Origin: an uncultured Rhodobiaceae bacterium
Lineage (GTDB): Bacteria > Pseudomonadota > Alphaproteobacteria > Parvibaculales > Parvibaculaceae
Reading direction: 5' to 3'
Length of the DNA stretch: 64,000 bases
Assembly (NCBI GenBank): GCA_913057645.1
Contig: CAJXOU010000006.1
Coordinates: 1-64,000 of the forward strand
The translations under genes were made by a program, and so were the position numbers. This document shows, piece after piece, positions 15,286 to 24,598 of the stretch; the first letter of the stretch is position 1, and the number at the start of each line of letters is the position of its first letter. The notes under the pieces were generated by a model, which worked only from the letters and a program-made list of their open reading frames with translations, made no database searches and was not told the DNA's origin.

Positions 15286-16122
15286 TCAAAGCCAGTCGTC
15301 GGTCTTCACACCGAAGTCTTCCGCCAGGATCCTGTTGGGCAGCCGGTAACAGGTCGAAAGATAGGAAATCAGCTCCGGCGGGGCGGGGTCGTATTTCTTG
15401 ACCCCCTTGCTTGTCACCTCGAGCGATTGCCGGGTCGCCCCCAGAAAGTCGCAGATCCGGTCGAGTTCTTCTTGCGGCGCTTCCGTGAAATCCTCGAGGC
15501 GCAGCATGTGGATCTGCGTCGCATCGAAAAACCGGCGCATCCGGCTGATCTGGAGATGATAGAGACCGCGCGCGTGATAGCCGTAGGGAGACTGCCTGAA
15601 AGGCTTCACGTCGAGGCGCGACATGTCCCGCTGATCCGCAAGCAGTTCGCCGAAAAGGTCCTTCTCCGGCAGTCTCCGCAGGCGTACCGAGTGATTGATG
15701 TGGGAAATCGCGCGTTTCACCGGGTCGCGCATGATGAATATCAGCTTGAGGCCGGGATTGTACCGCGCCAGGCGCTCCATCGTGCCGGGGTGATAGGCGT
15801 ATGACGGCGTGCTCTCCCCGCGTATCGCGAACCCGCGGCCGCGTTCGAAATGCATGTGGTAGCTGTCGACCGGAGGGGGGGTGGGCATATCCCAGGCATG
15901 CAGTTCCTTGGGTTTCGTCATGAAGATTTCGGGATGTTGGGCGAGCGTCGCATGCAGGGTGCTTGTCCCGGCCTTCATGGCGCCCACGATCATGAAAGTG
16001 GGCCCTTGGGAGGACGTCCCGCGAAAAAGCGATTTCAGGCGTCGCAGGCCGACGGACACGGCCCCGGCGGGCTGGCGGCATTGAGCGTTTCTGGGCATCG
16101 ATCGGGAGGACTTCTTCTGCAC
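15286..16122 (-). CDS. Sulfotransferase domain protein
   Basis: 278 residues. The PAPS 5'-phosphosulfate loop is GAMKAGTSTLH (~47-57) and the 3'-phosphate-binding segment is RDPVKRAISH (~132-141); the C-terminal FEDF-like LRLEDFTEAPQEELDRICDFLG is also family-typical. It should transfer sulfate from PAPS to a hydroxyl or amine. The start is uncertain: GTG at 16122 or ATG at 16098. It is convergent with the monooxygenase (15 bp between stops) and divergent from the large glycosyltransferase gene, so it marks the left edge of the capsule locus. Confidence 0.88.
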   Translation of the reverse strand: MQKKSSRSMPRNAQCRQPAGAVSVGLRRLKSLFRGTSSQGPTFMIVGAMKAGTSTLHATLAQHPEIFMTKPKELHAWDMPTPPPVDSYHMHFERGRGFAIRGESTPSYAYHPGTMERLARYNPGLKLIFIMRDPVKRAISHINHSVRLRRLPEKDLFGELLADQRDMSRLDVKPFRQSPYGYHARGLYHLQISRMRRFFDATQIHMLRLEDFTEAPQEELDRICDFLGATRQSLEVTSKGVKKYDPAPPELISYLSTCYRLPNRILAEDFGVKTDDWL

Positions 16123-16335
16123 GGCGAATCTCGGCCGCAGGCGGACCTTGGGGGCGGTGGACTAATTGTTTCATAGGGTTATACCTTGCCTTGCAAGGTC
16201 GCGACATACTCGCCAGACCAGCCGGTCCGAATAGGCGCTGCCCCGAGCTGGACTGTAAGGGATGCGGGGCCGCCATCGGCCGGAACCGCAAAACGGGAAC
16301 GAGAAAAGCCCTCCGATGACAACCGGACTGGACCA

Positions 16336-18870
16336 GTGAGCAATCGTCAGGTGTCGCCTCCCGCGGTCAGTTGGCCTTCGCTCCTGCTTCGCCGAAATCG
16401 GCTGTCCTTGCTCAAGGCCTATCTGCAGATCTGGCGCTCGGGGCTGTTCGACCGCAAATGGTACTGGCAGCAATATCCCGACGTGCAGGCGCGTCGGGCC
16501 GACACGCTGCTTCACTATCTGCTCAGGGGAGCTTCGGAGGGGCGCAAGCCCAACGAGATATTCGAGGGCCGTTGGTATCTTGAAACCTACCCTGATGTAG
16601 CGGCGGACGGGATCAACCCGCTGCTGCACTACGTTCTGAGCGGCGCGTCGGAAGGCCGCCAGCCCGCCGAGGGCTTCTCCGTTCAGGAATATCTCGAGCA
16701 GAACCCCGATGTCGCGTCATCGGGCATGGCCCCCCTTCTGCACTATCTGAAATTCGGCCGCGGCGAAGGCCGAAGCCTGGGCTACAACGACGACAATGTG
16801 GCGTGGAAGCCGGCCTCCCGGCCTGTTGCACCGCCCCCTGATGCATGGCGCGAGCTGGCCGATCGTCCGTCCTCCGGCGAAACGGCGTTAGTCGACGTGG
16901 TTATCCCCGTCTATCGCGGTGTCGACGATACTCTCGCCTGTATTCATTCCGTCCTGACAGCGCAGAACGAGACGCCTCATGAAGTCGTCGTTATCGACGA
17001 CTGTTCCCCCGAACCGTCACTGACGGCCAGGCTGGATGAGATCGCATCGATGGGTCTGATCACGCTTCTCAGGAACGATCGGAACCTGGGCTTTGTCGGA
17101 ACGGCGAACAGGGGCATGAAGCTGCACACCGGCAGGGACGTGGTGCTGCTCAACTCCGATACTGTCGTTTACGGCGACTGGCTGGACCGTCTGGTGGCGC
17201 ATGCCGCCGAGGGCGTCGGGACGATCACGCCTCTTTCCACCAACGCAACCATTTGCAGCTATCCGGCCGTCAATCGCAACAACAAACAGGAACTTGAAAT
17301 ATCCTTCGAGGAACTCGACCGGATTTGTGCGGAGGTCAACTGCGGACGATCGGTCGATGTACCCACCGGCGTTGGTTTCTGCCTGTTTCTGAAAAGAGAG
17401 ATGCTCGAGCGGACGGGGTATTTCGACGAGGAGGCCTTCGGCCGCGGATATGGCGAAGAGAACGACCTGTGCCGCCGGGCAACGGCATTGGGTTGGCGAA
17501 ATATCATGGCCGCCGACGTCTTCGTTCGGCATACGGGCGAGGTTTCCTTCGCCGCTTCCGCAAAGGAGGCGCAACGCAAGGGTATGCGAACGCTGCTTCG
17601 CAAGCATCCCGATTACATGACGTTGATAAGAACCCACGCGGACCGCGATCCGGCCGCTCCTCTGCGCCGGCGCATCGACGCACGCCGCTTCGGGCTCAGA
17701 TACGAGCGGAACATCCTCTTTGTGTCTCACACATGGGGAGGGGGCATCGAGCGGCACATTCGCGATATGTCACTCATGCTCGAGCCATCGGGGGTCGGCG
17801 TGATTGTCCTCAGGCCCAGGTACCCGGACGGCATGGTTGCGGCCTTCGGTTCGCCGGAAGCGATCCGGATTCCGAATCTGAAGAAGCTCGATCTGCAAGC
17901 CGACATGGCCGAGATCGTGGAGCTGATGCGTCTTGCGGGAGTCTTTCAGATACATGTTCACAGTCTCGCCGGCTGGGATGATCGCATTTTTGATGTTCTG
18001 CCAGCGCTCGCTGCCGAAGCGCGCGTGCCCGTAGATTTCACCTTTCATGATTTTATGGCGATTTGCCCGCGGATAAATATGGTCACCCCTTCCGGTCAGT
18101 TTTGCGGAGGGCCCGAAAGAGAAAAATGCCGCGATTGTCTGAAAGGTGACGAGGCGTTCTCGGGCGTCGACGTGGAGCGGTGGCAGAGCAGATTTCGGGA
18201 CTTCATGAAAGGTACCCGTTTTCGTTTCGCGCCAAGCCGCGACACGGCGAACCGCGTGAAACCCTTCCTGAACGGCATGGCCGTGGATATCCGTCCTCAT
18301 CCCGAGAAAAACCTGATACGAGCGTCGATGGCGGCGCCATTCCGGGATGGAGACATTCTTCGGGTCGCCGTCCCGGGCGCCGTTGGTCTCCACAAGGGAG
18401 CCGAAGTTCTCTATCGTGCAGCGGCCCACGCACGTCTCATGAATCTCCCTCTGCAGTATGTCGTCGTCGGGTACACAAACCGCGACGCTGATTTCGAGAA
18501 GCTGGGGAATGTCCGCATCACCGGTCTCTACGCGCACGAGGATCTAAACGAAATATTCGTGCGGGAACGATGTCACCTTGCGATGATACCGTCCGTATGG
18601 CCTGAAACCTACTCCTATACCCTGTCCGAACTCCTATCGGCCGGTTTTCACGTCGCCGTTTTTCCCTTCGGCGCTCAATACGAGCGACTGGTGGAGACAG
18701 CGCCTGACCTGGCGATCAGCCTTCCGATGGAGGGGCTAACGGATCCAGCGATGATTAACTGGTGTCTCCTGGATAGCCGCGATGATATCGTGACGAAAAT
18801 GGATCGAGCCAGCGTGCATTTCGAGCGCAAGTACACCTACGCTTCCTACTATGAGTCGATAGATGTCTGA
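16336..18870 (+). CDS. Large bifunctional glycosyltransferase (YPDV repeats + GT2 + GT4)
   Basis: 844 residues from a GTG at 16336; the ribosome site is weak and the frame is open upstream, so the start is uncertain. Three tandem ~36-residue repeats (~36-150) follow the pattern F-D-x2-W-Y-x3-Y-P-D-V...LLHYLL-x-GASEGR. A GT2 domain starts at ~185 (VDVVIPVYRG, then RNLGFVGTANRG, LLNSDTVVYGDWLD, and GYGEENDLCRRA). A GT4-like domain starts at ~458 (ILFVSHTWGGGIERH, HDFMAICPRINM, PSVWPETYSYTLSE). Two sugar transferases in one chain suggest assembly of a disaccharide step of the capsule. It opens the + strand capsule run and overlaps the next gene by 8 bp. Confidence 0.85.
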   Translation: MSNRQVSPPAVSWPSLLLRRNRLSLLKAYLQIWRSGLFDRKWYWQQYPDVQARRADTLLHYLLRGASEGRKPNEIFEGRWYLETYPDVAADGINPLLHYVLSGASEGRQPAEGFSVQEYLEQNPDVASSGMAPLLHYLKFGRGEGRSLGYNDDNVAWKPASRPVAPPPDAWRELADRPSSGETALVDVVIPVYRGVDDTLACIHSVLTAQNETPHEVVVIDDCSPEPSLTARLDEIASMGLITLLRNDRNLGFVGTANRGMKLHTGRDVVLLNSDTVVYGDWLDRLVAHAAEGVGTITPLSTNATICSYPAVNRNNKQELEISFEELDRICAEVNCGRSVDVPTGVGFCLFLKREMLERTGYFDEEAFGRGYGEENDLCRRATALGWRNIMAADVFVRHTGEVSFAASAKEAQRKGMRTLLRKHPDYMTLIRTHADRDPAAPLRRRIDARRFGLRYERNILFVSHTWGGGIERHIRDMSLMLEPSGVGVIVLRPRYPDGMVAAFGSPEAIRIPNLKKLDLQADMAEIVELMRLAGVFQIHVHSLAGWDDRIFDVLPALAAEARVPVDFTFHDFMAICPRINMVTPSGQFCGGPEREKCRDCLKGDEAFSGVDVERWQSRFRDFMKGTRFRFAPSRDTANRVKPFLNGMAVDIRPHPEKNLIRASMAAPFRDGDILRVAVPGAVGLHKGAEVLYRAAAHARLMNLPLQYVVVGYTNRDADFEKLGNVRITGLYAHEDLNEIFVRERCHLAMIPSVWPETYSYTLSELLSAGFHVAVFPFGAQYERLVETAPDLAISLPMEGLTDPAMINWCLLDSRDDIVTKMDRASVHFERKYTYASYYESIDV

Positions 18871-19660
18871 TGACGTACCCTTTTTCATTCTGGGTTGCGT
18901 GCGGTCGGGAACGACACTGCTGCGTGACATACTACGGACCAGCACGCGTCTGGAGTGCCCGGAGGAAACCCAGTATTACCGGTGGGGACAACCATTCGGC
19001 AACAACGGCTTCATCAATCATGTGTTGAAGCCGCCGCTACTCCAGCGTCATCGGAAGATGGATAAAGTCGACGAGCATCTGTTCGAAGAACTTATGGAAA
19101 CGTCGATTTCTCGAAGAAATCTGCAGGATCGCTATATGGACGCCTACCTCGCCGGGCAATCGAAAGAGGGAGTCAGGTGGTTCGACAAGTCGCCGCAGAA
19201 TGTTTATGGCCTGCCTCTCCTTTCTCACGACTATCCCTCTGCGAAGTTCGTACACATCGTGCGAAATCCGTTGAACGTGGTGGCCAGCCTGATGATAGGA
19301 AAGGTCGTCAGAGCTCCGAGTGTCATAGCGGCTGCGAACTACTGGTACGAAGCTGTGGCAATCTTCAATACGGTCCGGCCGCTCGTTGCAGAACGCTCCT
19401 GCGAACTGCGATATGAAAATTTGATATCCAGTCCCGAAGCGGAACTGAACAGGTTGATGGACTTCGTGGGCGAGGATCCGCGATCGCTTTCGTACGATTT
19501 CTCGAAGATCCATCCCGAGAAAGACCAATACAGGACCGTTCTTGCCGATGCGGATATCGCCGTGGTGGGAGAGATTTGCGGTTCCTGGGCGGAACACTAT
19601 GGCTACGATCTTTCGGTTAGAGGGCTTGAGGCGGAACGCACGGAATCGAATTTGACATGA
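18863..19660 (+). CDS. Sulfotransferase family protein
   Basis: 265 residues. The PAPS 5' loop is FILGCVRSGTTLLRDIL (~8-24) and the 3' element is HIVRNPLNVVAS (~130-141), with a WFDKSPQN motif before it as in many carbohydrate sulfotransferases. The C-terminus has the ELRYENLISSPEAELNRLMDFVG segment. It overlaps the preceding glycosyltransferase gene by 8 bp and is surely co-translated with it, so its acceptor is probably the glycan made there. Confidence 0.88.
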   Translation: MSDDVPFFILGCVRSGTTLLRDILRTSTRLECPEETQYYRWGQPFGNNGFINHVLKPPLLQRHRKMDKVDEHLFEELMETSISRRNLQDRYMDAYLAGQSKEGVRWFDKSPQNVYGLPLLSHDYPSAKFVHIVRNPLNVVASLMIGKVVRAPSVIAAANYWYEAVAIFNTVRPLVAERSCELRYENLISSPEAELNRLMDFVGEDPRSLSYDFSKIHPEKDQYRTVLADADIAVVGEICGSWAEHYGYDLSVRGLEAERTESNLT

Positions 19661-19753
19661 TGACGGTCGACGAAACTTGTCTGTGTCGCGTTTCGTCCAC
19701 CCACGGCGAAAGCGCCGGGCGGCTGGATTGCTGCCCCGGGATTTGCGACTGAC

Positions 19754-21553
19754 ATGCCGCGATTTTTCGTCCGCCTCGTCGAATCCGTCGAAACGCTGGT
19801 CCGACTGGCATCGTCGCGTCTCAGCTATGTGGCGGCGCTGGAGAGTTTTCACAGGGAACGCAGGAATCCGGCTCCGCCGCGCGAACCGGCTTTTGTCTTT
19901 GGCAATGCGACCAACGAACAGGCGCTGGTCTCTCTGATCATCTTGTCGCTGCATGGCGCCGAGATGCTGCGGACGCTTTTTACATCGATCGCCAGATACA
20001 ACACCTGGACCGATATCGAATTGCTTGTCGTCGATCACGGCGGTGATGAAGAGACGGCAGATGTAATCCGGGAGGCTCGCCGGCATTTGAATGTTCGCCA
20101 TCTGAAGCCCGGCCGAAACTTCAGCTTCGCCTTCTCCTGCAATCGTGCCGCGCAGGTCGCACAGGGCGATGTCGTCGTCTTTCTGAACAACGATATCGAG
20201 TTCACCGAAGACATATTGCCTCGTATTGTTGCGGCTTCGCGCAGCGGGGATAACCTTGCCGGTGTAAAATTCTGGAACATACCGTCGGATGGCCGAGCGG
20301 CGGAGAAGCCCCAAACCGGAATCCGCTTTCGCTGGAATGAGAGACAAGGCTGGACGGTGCCCTATGAAGTGGTGCCGGACGATCTCTTCCCGGACGGCCC
20401 GCGAGAGGTGCCGGCGATAACGGCGGCGGTGCTCGGTGTTTCGCGGCAGAAATTTCTCGATATCGGCGGATTTCATGAGAATTATCTCTATGCATACGAA
20501 GACGTCGACCTTTGTCTGAAGGCCGCGATGCGTTTCGGTATGAAGTCGATATCTCTGAACGACATGTCCGTCAGACACCTTTGGGGGGCAACGCGCTTCA
20601 AACGGTCGCCACGCAAGCGACGCCGTGACTGGCATCGCTACAACATGTCGGTTTTCCGTTCCCGTTGCGGTTATCTCTCCAGACGCATGGCGTGGCTCGG
20701 TCTGTTCGACAAGTCCGGCTTTGATTGGGGCCGCGGACCTGCGATTTCCATCATAGAGGGAGAGCGTGGAGGAACGCAGGCAAGCGAGGGCAGGGCACAC
20801 ATCTTCGGATCGGAGACCGTGTCTGCCGACTGTGCTGGATACAATCTCTATGGATATGACGTCGTTGTCTGCCGGAGTCCGCAAGTCGAGCCCGGTGTCA
20901 TGCGGCACCTCGGACCGATGACGCTTCGGGTTGCGTGGATTTCGGGTTCGGACCAAGACTGGATGCCGGTCGCTGATTTCTACGACCTGTTCGTGGCCGA
21001 GACCGAGGACGCGGCGGCGGCAACGACAAAAAAGATGGGCCTGCCGGTCCATTGCTCCGGGGAGGCGGGAGCGGCCGATCTCTACGCAATTCTGACCGAC
21101 TTTGTCGAAACCCGCTTTCGGATGATCGTCATCGCTTCTCCGGACAATGAAGACGCGGCTGCGCTTGTGACACGGTTGCGCGGTGAAGGACATTCGGTTC
21201 ACGCCAGGTGCGGTATCGAGTCGAGGGATGCTCTTCGTTACGATGCCGCCATCTGGTTCGAACCCGCCTTCGAGAAGCCGGCTGCGGGGACGATCCATGT
21301 CGCGGCTCATGACGTGCTGGAAGGTCAGGAAGGTTTTTATGAGATATGCTCCGGTTCCCGCCGGGGCGGTTTCGATCTCTGGTTCGATGACCTGATGAAC
21401 GGCGTCATTGACTGTCACGAGAGGTTGATGGCCGGACCGGAAGATCCTCCACTGGACGACAAGGTGGATTTCGACGATGCGAAGGCGGAGACGTTCTGGT
21501 CCAGCTACGAGGACCCGACTGCCGGTCTGATCGGCCAATTGCCGCGCGCGTAA
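19754..21553 (+). CDS. Glycosyltransferase family 2 protein with C-terminal extension
   Basis: 599 residues. After a ~55-residue N-terminal helix region comes a GT-A GT2 domain: LVSLIILSLHGAEML, ELLVVDHGGDEETADV, NFSFAFSCNRAAQVAQGD, and the nucleotide/metal motif FLNNDIEF (~145). A later AYEDVDLCLKA block is the acceptor-side motif. The C-terminal ~270 residues look like a degenerate GT-B half (IFGSETVSADCAGYNLYGYDVVVCRSPQVEPGV) and may be non-catalytic. The gene follows the sulfotransferase after 93 bp and precedes the GNAT gene by 14 bp. Confidence 0.85.
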   Translation: MPRFFVRLVESVETLVRLASSRLSYVAALESFHRERRNPAPPREPAFVFGNATNEQALVSLIILSLHGAEMLRTLFTSIARYNTWTDIELLVVDHGGDEETADVIREARRHLNVRHLKPGRNFSFAFSCNRAAQVAQGDVVVFLNNDIEFTEDILPRIVAASRSGDNLAGVKFWNIPSDGRAAEKPQTGIRFRWNERQGWTVPYEVVPDDLFPDGPREVPAITAAVLGVSRQKFLDIGGFHENYLYAYEDVDLCLKAAMRFGMKSISLNDMSVRHLWGATRFKRSPRKRRRDWHRYNMSVFRSRCGYLSRRMAWLGLFDKSGFDWGRGPAISIIEGERGGTQASEGRAHIFGSETVSADCAGYNLYGYDVVVCRSPQVEPGVMRHLGPMTLRVAWISGSDQDWMPVADFYDLFVAETEDAAAATTKKMGLPVHCSGEAGAADLYAILTDFVETRFRMIVIASPDNEDAAALVTRLRGEGHSVHARCGIESRDALRYDAAIWFEPAFEKPAAGTIHVAAHDVLEGQEGFYEICSGSRRGGFDLWFDDLMNGVIDCHERLMAGPEDPPLDDKVDFDDAKAETFWSSYEDPTAGLIGQLPRA

Positions 21554-21567
21554 CGGAGGGGCTACCT

Positions 21568-22152
21568 ATGGAAATAAGAATGGGCTGCGCGGCGGATACC
21601 GAAAATCTGGTCCGGTATCTGTTGATGGCAGGAGAGGGGCTTTTTGAACATCTGTTCGACGACGCCTATCCGGGTCTGACCGCACGGGATGCGCTTGCCC
21701 TGGGGGTCGGCGACGAGACAAGTCCCTATCATTTCGAGAATGCCTATCTCGTCGAAATGGAGAGCGGCGTAGCCGGCTGCCTTGTTGCATTCCCCGCGGA
21801 CGAACTTGGATTGCCAGAGATCGTTTACAGCGTTCTGCCGAAGGAGCGCATCGACCCTGCCCGGCCGCTTTTTGAACGGCGTGTTCCCGACAGTTTCTAC
21901 ATCAATACGCTGGCGGTAGACGAAGCGGCCCGCGGTCAGGGAGTCGCATCTTTGCTGTTGGATTTCGCTTCGGAGCTCGCGCGCAGTTCCGGCTGCGACA
22001 ACCTTACCTTGCATGCATGGGGTGACAACGATATCGCACTTTCCCTCTACCGAGCCTACGGGTTTCATGAGCTGGAGAAGATCGAACTCCCAAGAACCAC
22101 TACTCTTGCGCACGACGCGCCGATGCTTCTTTTGAAATGCCCGCTGGCCTGA
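21568..22152 (+). CDS. GNAT family N-acetyltransferase
   Basis: 194 residues. The acetyl-CoA-binding motif A is clear (FYINTLAVDEAARGQGVASLLLDFASELA), followed by LTLHAWGDNDIALSLYRAYGF, the usual motif B. The N-terminal half contains an insertion (LTARDALALGVGDETSPYHFENA) of the sort found in several GNAT proteins encoded in rhizobial glycan loci. It is embedded between a glycosyltransferase and the RkpH-like dehydrogenase gene, so acetylation of a sugar or lipid precursor is plausible. GGAGG lies seven bases before the ATG. Confidence 0.85.
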   Translation: MEIRMGCAADTENLVRYLLMAGEGLFEHLFDDAYPGLTARDALALGVGDETSPYHFENAYLVEMESGVAGCLVAFPADELGLPEIVYSVLPKERIDPARPLFERRVPDSFYINTLAVDEAARGQGVASLLLDFASELARSSGCDNLTLHAWGDNDIALSLYRAYGFHELEKIELPRTTTLAHDAPMLLLKCPLA

Positions 22153-22154
22153 CG

Positions 22155-22967
22155 ATGGCGAGAAGCGAGGACAAGCCCGGACCGAAGGTGGTCGTAATCA
22201 CCGGTGCGAATGGCGGCATTGGGGCTGCGCTTTCTCGCGCCTATGCAGCGCCGGGTGTGCATCTCGGTCTTCTGGGAAGAAACGAAGAGACGCTCGCAGG
22301 TGTGGCGGCGGACTGCCGGAGAAAGGGCGCCTCCGTAGAAACCCTGGTCGCGGATGTAACCGGGCCGGCGGTCATCGACCTCCTTCTGGAGTTCGACGCA
22401 CGCCATTCTATCGATCTTCTGATCGCAGGAGCCGGCGTCACATCTGGAATTCCGGCGCCGAACAACATGGAGCCCTGGGACACCGCCGAAGCGGCCTTGC
22501 TGACGAATTTTGTTGGCGGCGTTCGAACGATTGCGCCTGTTGCCGCCCGAATGGCGGAACGGGGTCGTGGGCAGATTGCGGCAATTGGCTCCCTGGCCGC
22601 GCTGACGCCATTACCCTTCAGCCCGGCGTACAGTGCGGCGAAGGCGGGCCTGACCGTCTACGTAAGGGCGTTGAGGCGCCTCCTCGCAGCAAGAGGTGTC
22701 CGTTTCACTGTGGTCAGTATCGGCTACGTGGATACGGCTATGAGCCGGAAGTTGACAGGCTCGAAGCGGTTCATGATAACGCCCGAGAGGGCAGCAAGAG
22801 TGATAAGAAAAGGGTTGGAGCGGAATCGCGCTCATCTGGCTTATCCAGTTGTATTGGCTACAGGAATTCGTGTGCTGAACCTGCTGCCGGAGCCCCTTGT
22901 TCGCTTGATACTTCCTGCCTTTGCTTTTACGATTTCTGGCTGGGAAGCTGGTGGTGGGGCCCCCTGA
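22155..22967 (+). CDS. rkpH: Short-chain dehydrogenase/reductase, RkpH-like
   Basis: 270 residues from the ATG at 22155, two bases after the previous stop (an ATG at 22137 is also open). The TGANGGIG cofactor motif lies near residue 18, and the catalytic Ser, Tyr and Lys appear in IGSLAALTPLPFSPAYSAAKAG. The C-terminal ~35 residues are strongly hydrophobic (YPVVLATGIRVLNLLPEPLVRLILPAFAF, non-contiguous with polar residues), like membrane-attached ketosphinganine reductases. In Sinorhizobium K-antigen loci an equivalent gene, rkpH, sits with rkpA, rkpG, rkpI and rkpJ. Reduction of a beta-keto lipid made by the PKS/RkpG pair is inference. Confidence 0.75.
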   Translation: MARSEDKPGPKVVVITGANGGIGAALSRAYAAPGVHLGLLGRNEETLAGVAADCRRKGASVETLVADVTGPAVIDLLLEFDARHSIDLLIAGAGVTSGIPAPNNMEPWDTAEAALLTNFVGGVRTIAPVAARMAERGRGQIAAIGSLAALTPLPFSPAYSAAKAGLTVYVRALRRLLAARGVRFTVVSIGYVDTAMSRKLTGSKRFMITPERAARVIRKGLERNRAHLAYPVVLATGIRVLNLLPEPLVRLILPAFAFTISGWEAGGGAP

Positions 22968-22996
22968 GTTTGCCAGGCTTCCATAAGGAGCAAGTA

Positions 22997-24598
22997 ATGG
23001 TGGGCGGTCTTGCGGGATTTTTTACTGCATTTCTCGCGGTGCTCGTCCTTGAGCGGTTTGCCGAACCGCGTCACCCCGAACGCCCGATTTTGCATCGCGT
23101 AAGTCTGCTGGCGGCGATGCCCCTGATTCTTTTCTATCTGTCGGTCTTCATGGTCACCTACAGGCCGATCTTCGCAACGCTTTTTACGATCATCGTCTTC
23201 CTTGGCATTGTCGTCGTCAACAACGCCAAAGTGCGCGAACTGAACGAACCGCTCGTTTACTCGGATTTCGCGCTGTTACGTCAGGCGATCGAGCACCCGG
23301 GGCTTTACGTAACCTATATCGGACCGTTCAAGGTGGCCGCGGTCATCCTGTCCGGCGGAGCGAGCATTCTTGCCTGTCTTGTATTTGAGCCGCCTGTAGT
23401 CGTACGCGATACGGCTGCGGAATGGATTGCGACGCTCGCTTACTTCCTTGTTTTCTTCGGCGCGATCTACGCAATCACACGCGGGCCACTTCGCAATGAG
23501 TTCAGGCAGATACTGAAAAGATTCGGCGCGTCGACCGATATTCGTGAGGACGTCGACAAGCTCAGCCTCGTCATCTCGCTGATCTTTTACTTCTTTCTCG
23601 CGGGAGAACAGGACGAAGCTGTTGCTGTGTCGGAGCGGAATGAACGTGAAGACCGGACACGCATGTTGCAGGACGGCACCTCGCGCCCCGCAGTCGTGGT
23701 GGTTCAGAGCGAGTCGTTCTTTGATGCCCGCAACATCATGACGAAAGTTCCCGAAGGTTTTCTTGCGGAATTCGACAGGACGGCCGGCAACGCCAGATAC
23801 GCAGGTCGCCTTCGCGTGCCAGCATGGGGCGCCAACACGTTGCGGACCGAATTTGCGTTCCTCTCGGGAATTCCGGACGAAGCGCTCGGTGTCGACCGTT
23901 TCAATCCCTACCTCAAATATTGCAACAAGCCGGTATGGACGGTCGCATCATATTTTCGGAGCGTCGGATACAGGACTGTATGCATTCATCCGTTCCATAA
24001 ATCCTTTTTCAGAAGGAACCGTGTGTATCCGCATCTTGGATTCGATGAATTCATCGACATTCAGGAGTTCAATGAATCCGACAAGTTGGGAACTTATGTC
24101 TCGGATGCTGCGGTAACGCGCAAGATCGAGGAGAAGTTGGCGGAAAGCGAGCGTCCTCTTTTCATTTTTGCGATCACCATGGAAAATCACGGCCCGTGGC
24201 GCCCGAAGCGGATCGATATTCCGGAAGCGGTGCTGGACGCAACGCCGAGAAGGGCGAGGAACGTCGCACAATATCTCGCTCACCTGGAAAATGCAGACGC
24301 CATGATAGGACGTTTGCGCAGGGTGTTGAAGAAGCAGGCTTCAGGAGCGGTATTCTGCTTTTACGGTGACCATCTGCCTGGATTCTCCAAGTTCTTCAAT
24401 GCCATCGGAATGAACGATCCGCGAACCGATTATTTCATCTGGCATACAGGACCGGCGGACATGAAGCGGCGCGCGAACGTCAGTGCCGATGCCGTCAATC
24501 GCATGATCCTCGAAGCTTTTGTCGCCGTGACTTCGAAAGGGGAAGAGAAAACGGACGAACGGGATCTCAGAAGACAAGAGGCGGGAAGAAACATATGA
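22997..24598 (+). CDS. rkpI: LtaS/MdoB-like membrane phosphotransferase (sulfatase fold), RkpI-like
   Basis: 533 residues from the ATG at 22997, which has AAGGAG nine bases upstream. Four or five membrane helices occupy residues ~1-210, followed by an alkaline-phosphatase-fold domain. Visible active-site elements are QSESFFDARN (metal), WGANTLRTEFAFLSG with the nucleophilic threonine (~280), HPFHKSFFRR, ENHGPW (~395) and YGDHLPGF (~456). LtaS and MdoB relatives move phosphoglycerol or phosphoethanolamine from phospholipids onto glycans. Within the Rkp-type cluster it may decorate the capsule or its lipid. Its stop overlaps the next start by four bases. Confidence 0.82.
   Translation: MVGGLAGFFTAFLAVLVLERFAEPRHPERPILHRVSLLAAMPLILFYLSVFMVTYRPIFATLFTIIVFLGIVVVNNAKVRELNEPLVYSDFALLRQAIEHPGLYVTYIGPFKVAAVILSGGASILACLVFEPPVVVRDTAAEWIATLAYFLVFFGAIYAITRGPLRNEFRQILKRFGASTDIREDVDKLSLVISLIFYFFLAGEQDEAVAVSERNEREDRTRMLQDGTSRPAVVVVQSESFFDARNIMTKVPEGFLAEFDRTAGNARYAGRLRVPAWGANTLRTEFAFLSGIPDEALGVDRFNPYLKYCNKPVWTVASYFRSVGYRTVCIHPFHKSFFRRNRVYPHLGFDEFIDIQEFNESDKLGTYVSDAAVTRKIEEKLAESERPLFIFAITMENHGPWRPKRIDIPEAVLDATPRRARNVAQYLAHLENADAMIGRLRRVLKKQASGAVFCFYGDHLPGFSKFFNAIGMNDPRTDYFIWHTGPADMKRRANVSADAVNRMILEAFVAVTSKGEEKTDERDLRRQEAGRNI

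Noticed and set aside
19037-21538. An 833-residue leftward open frame
   Set aside because: It lies wholly antisense to a sulfotransferase and a glycosyltransferase gene that both have recognisable domains. High-GC codons produce such mirror frames.
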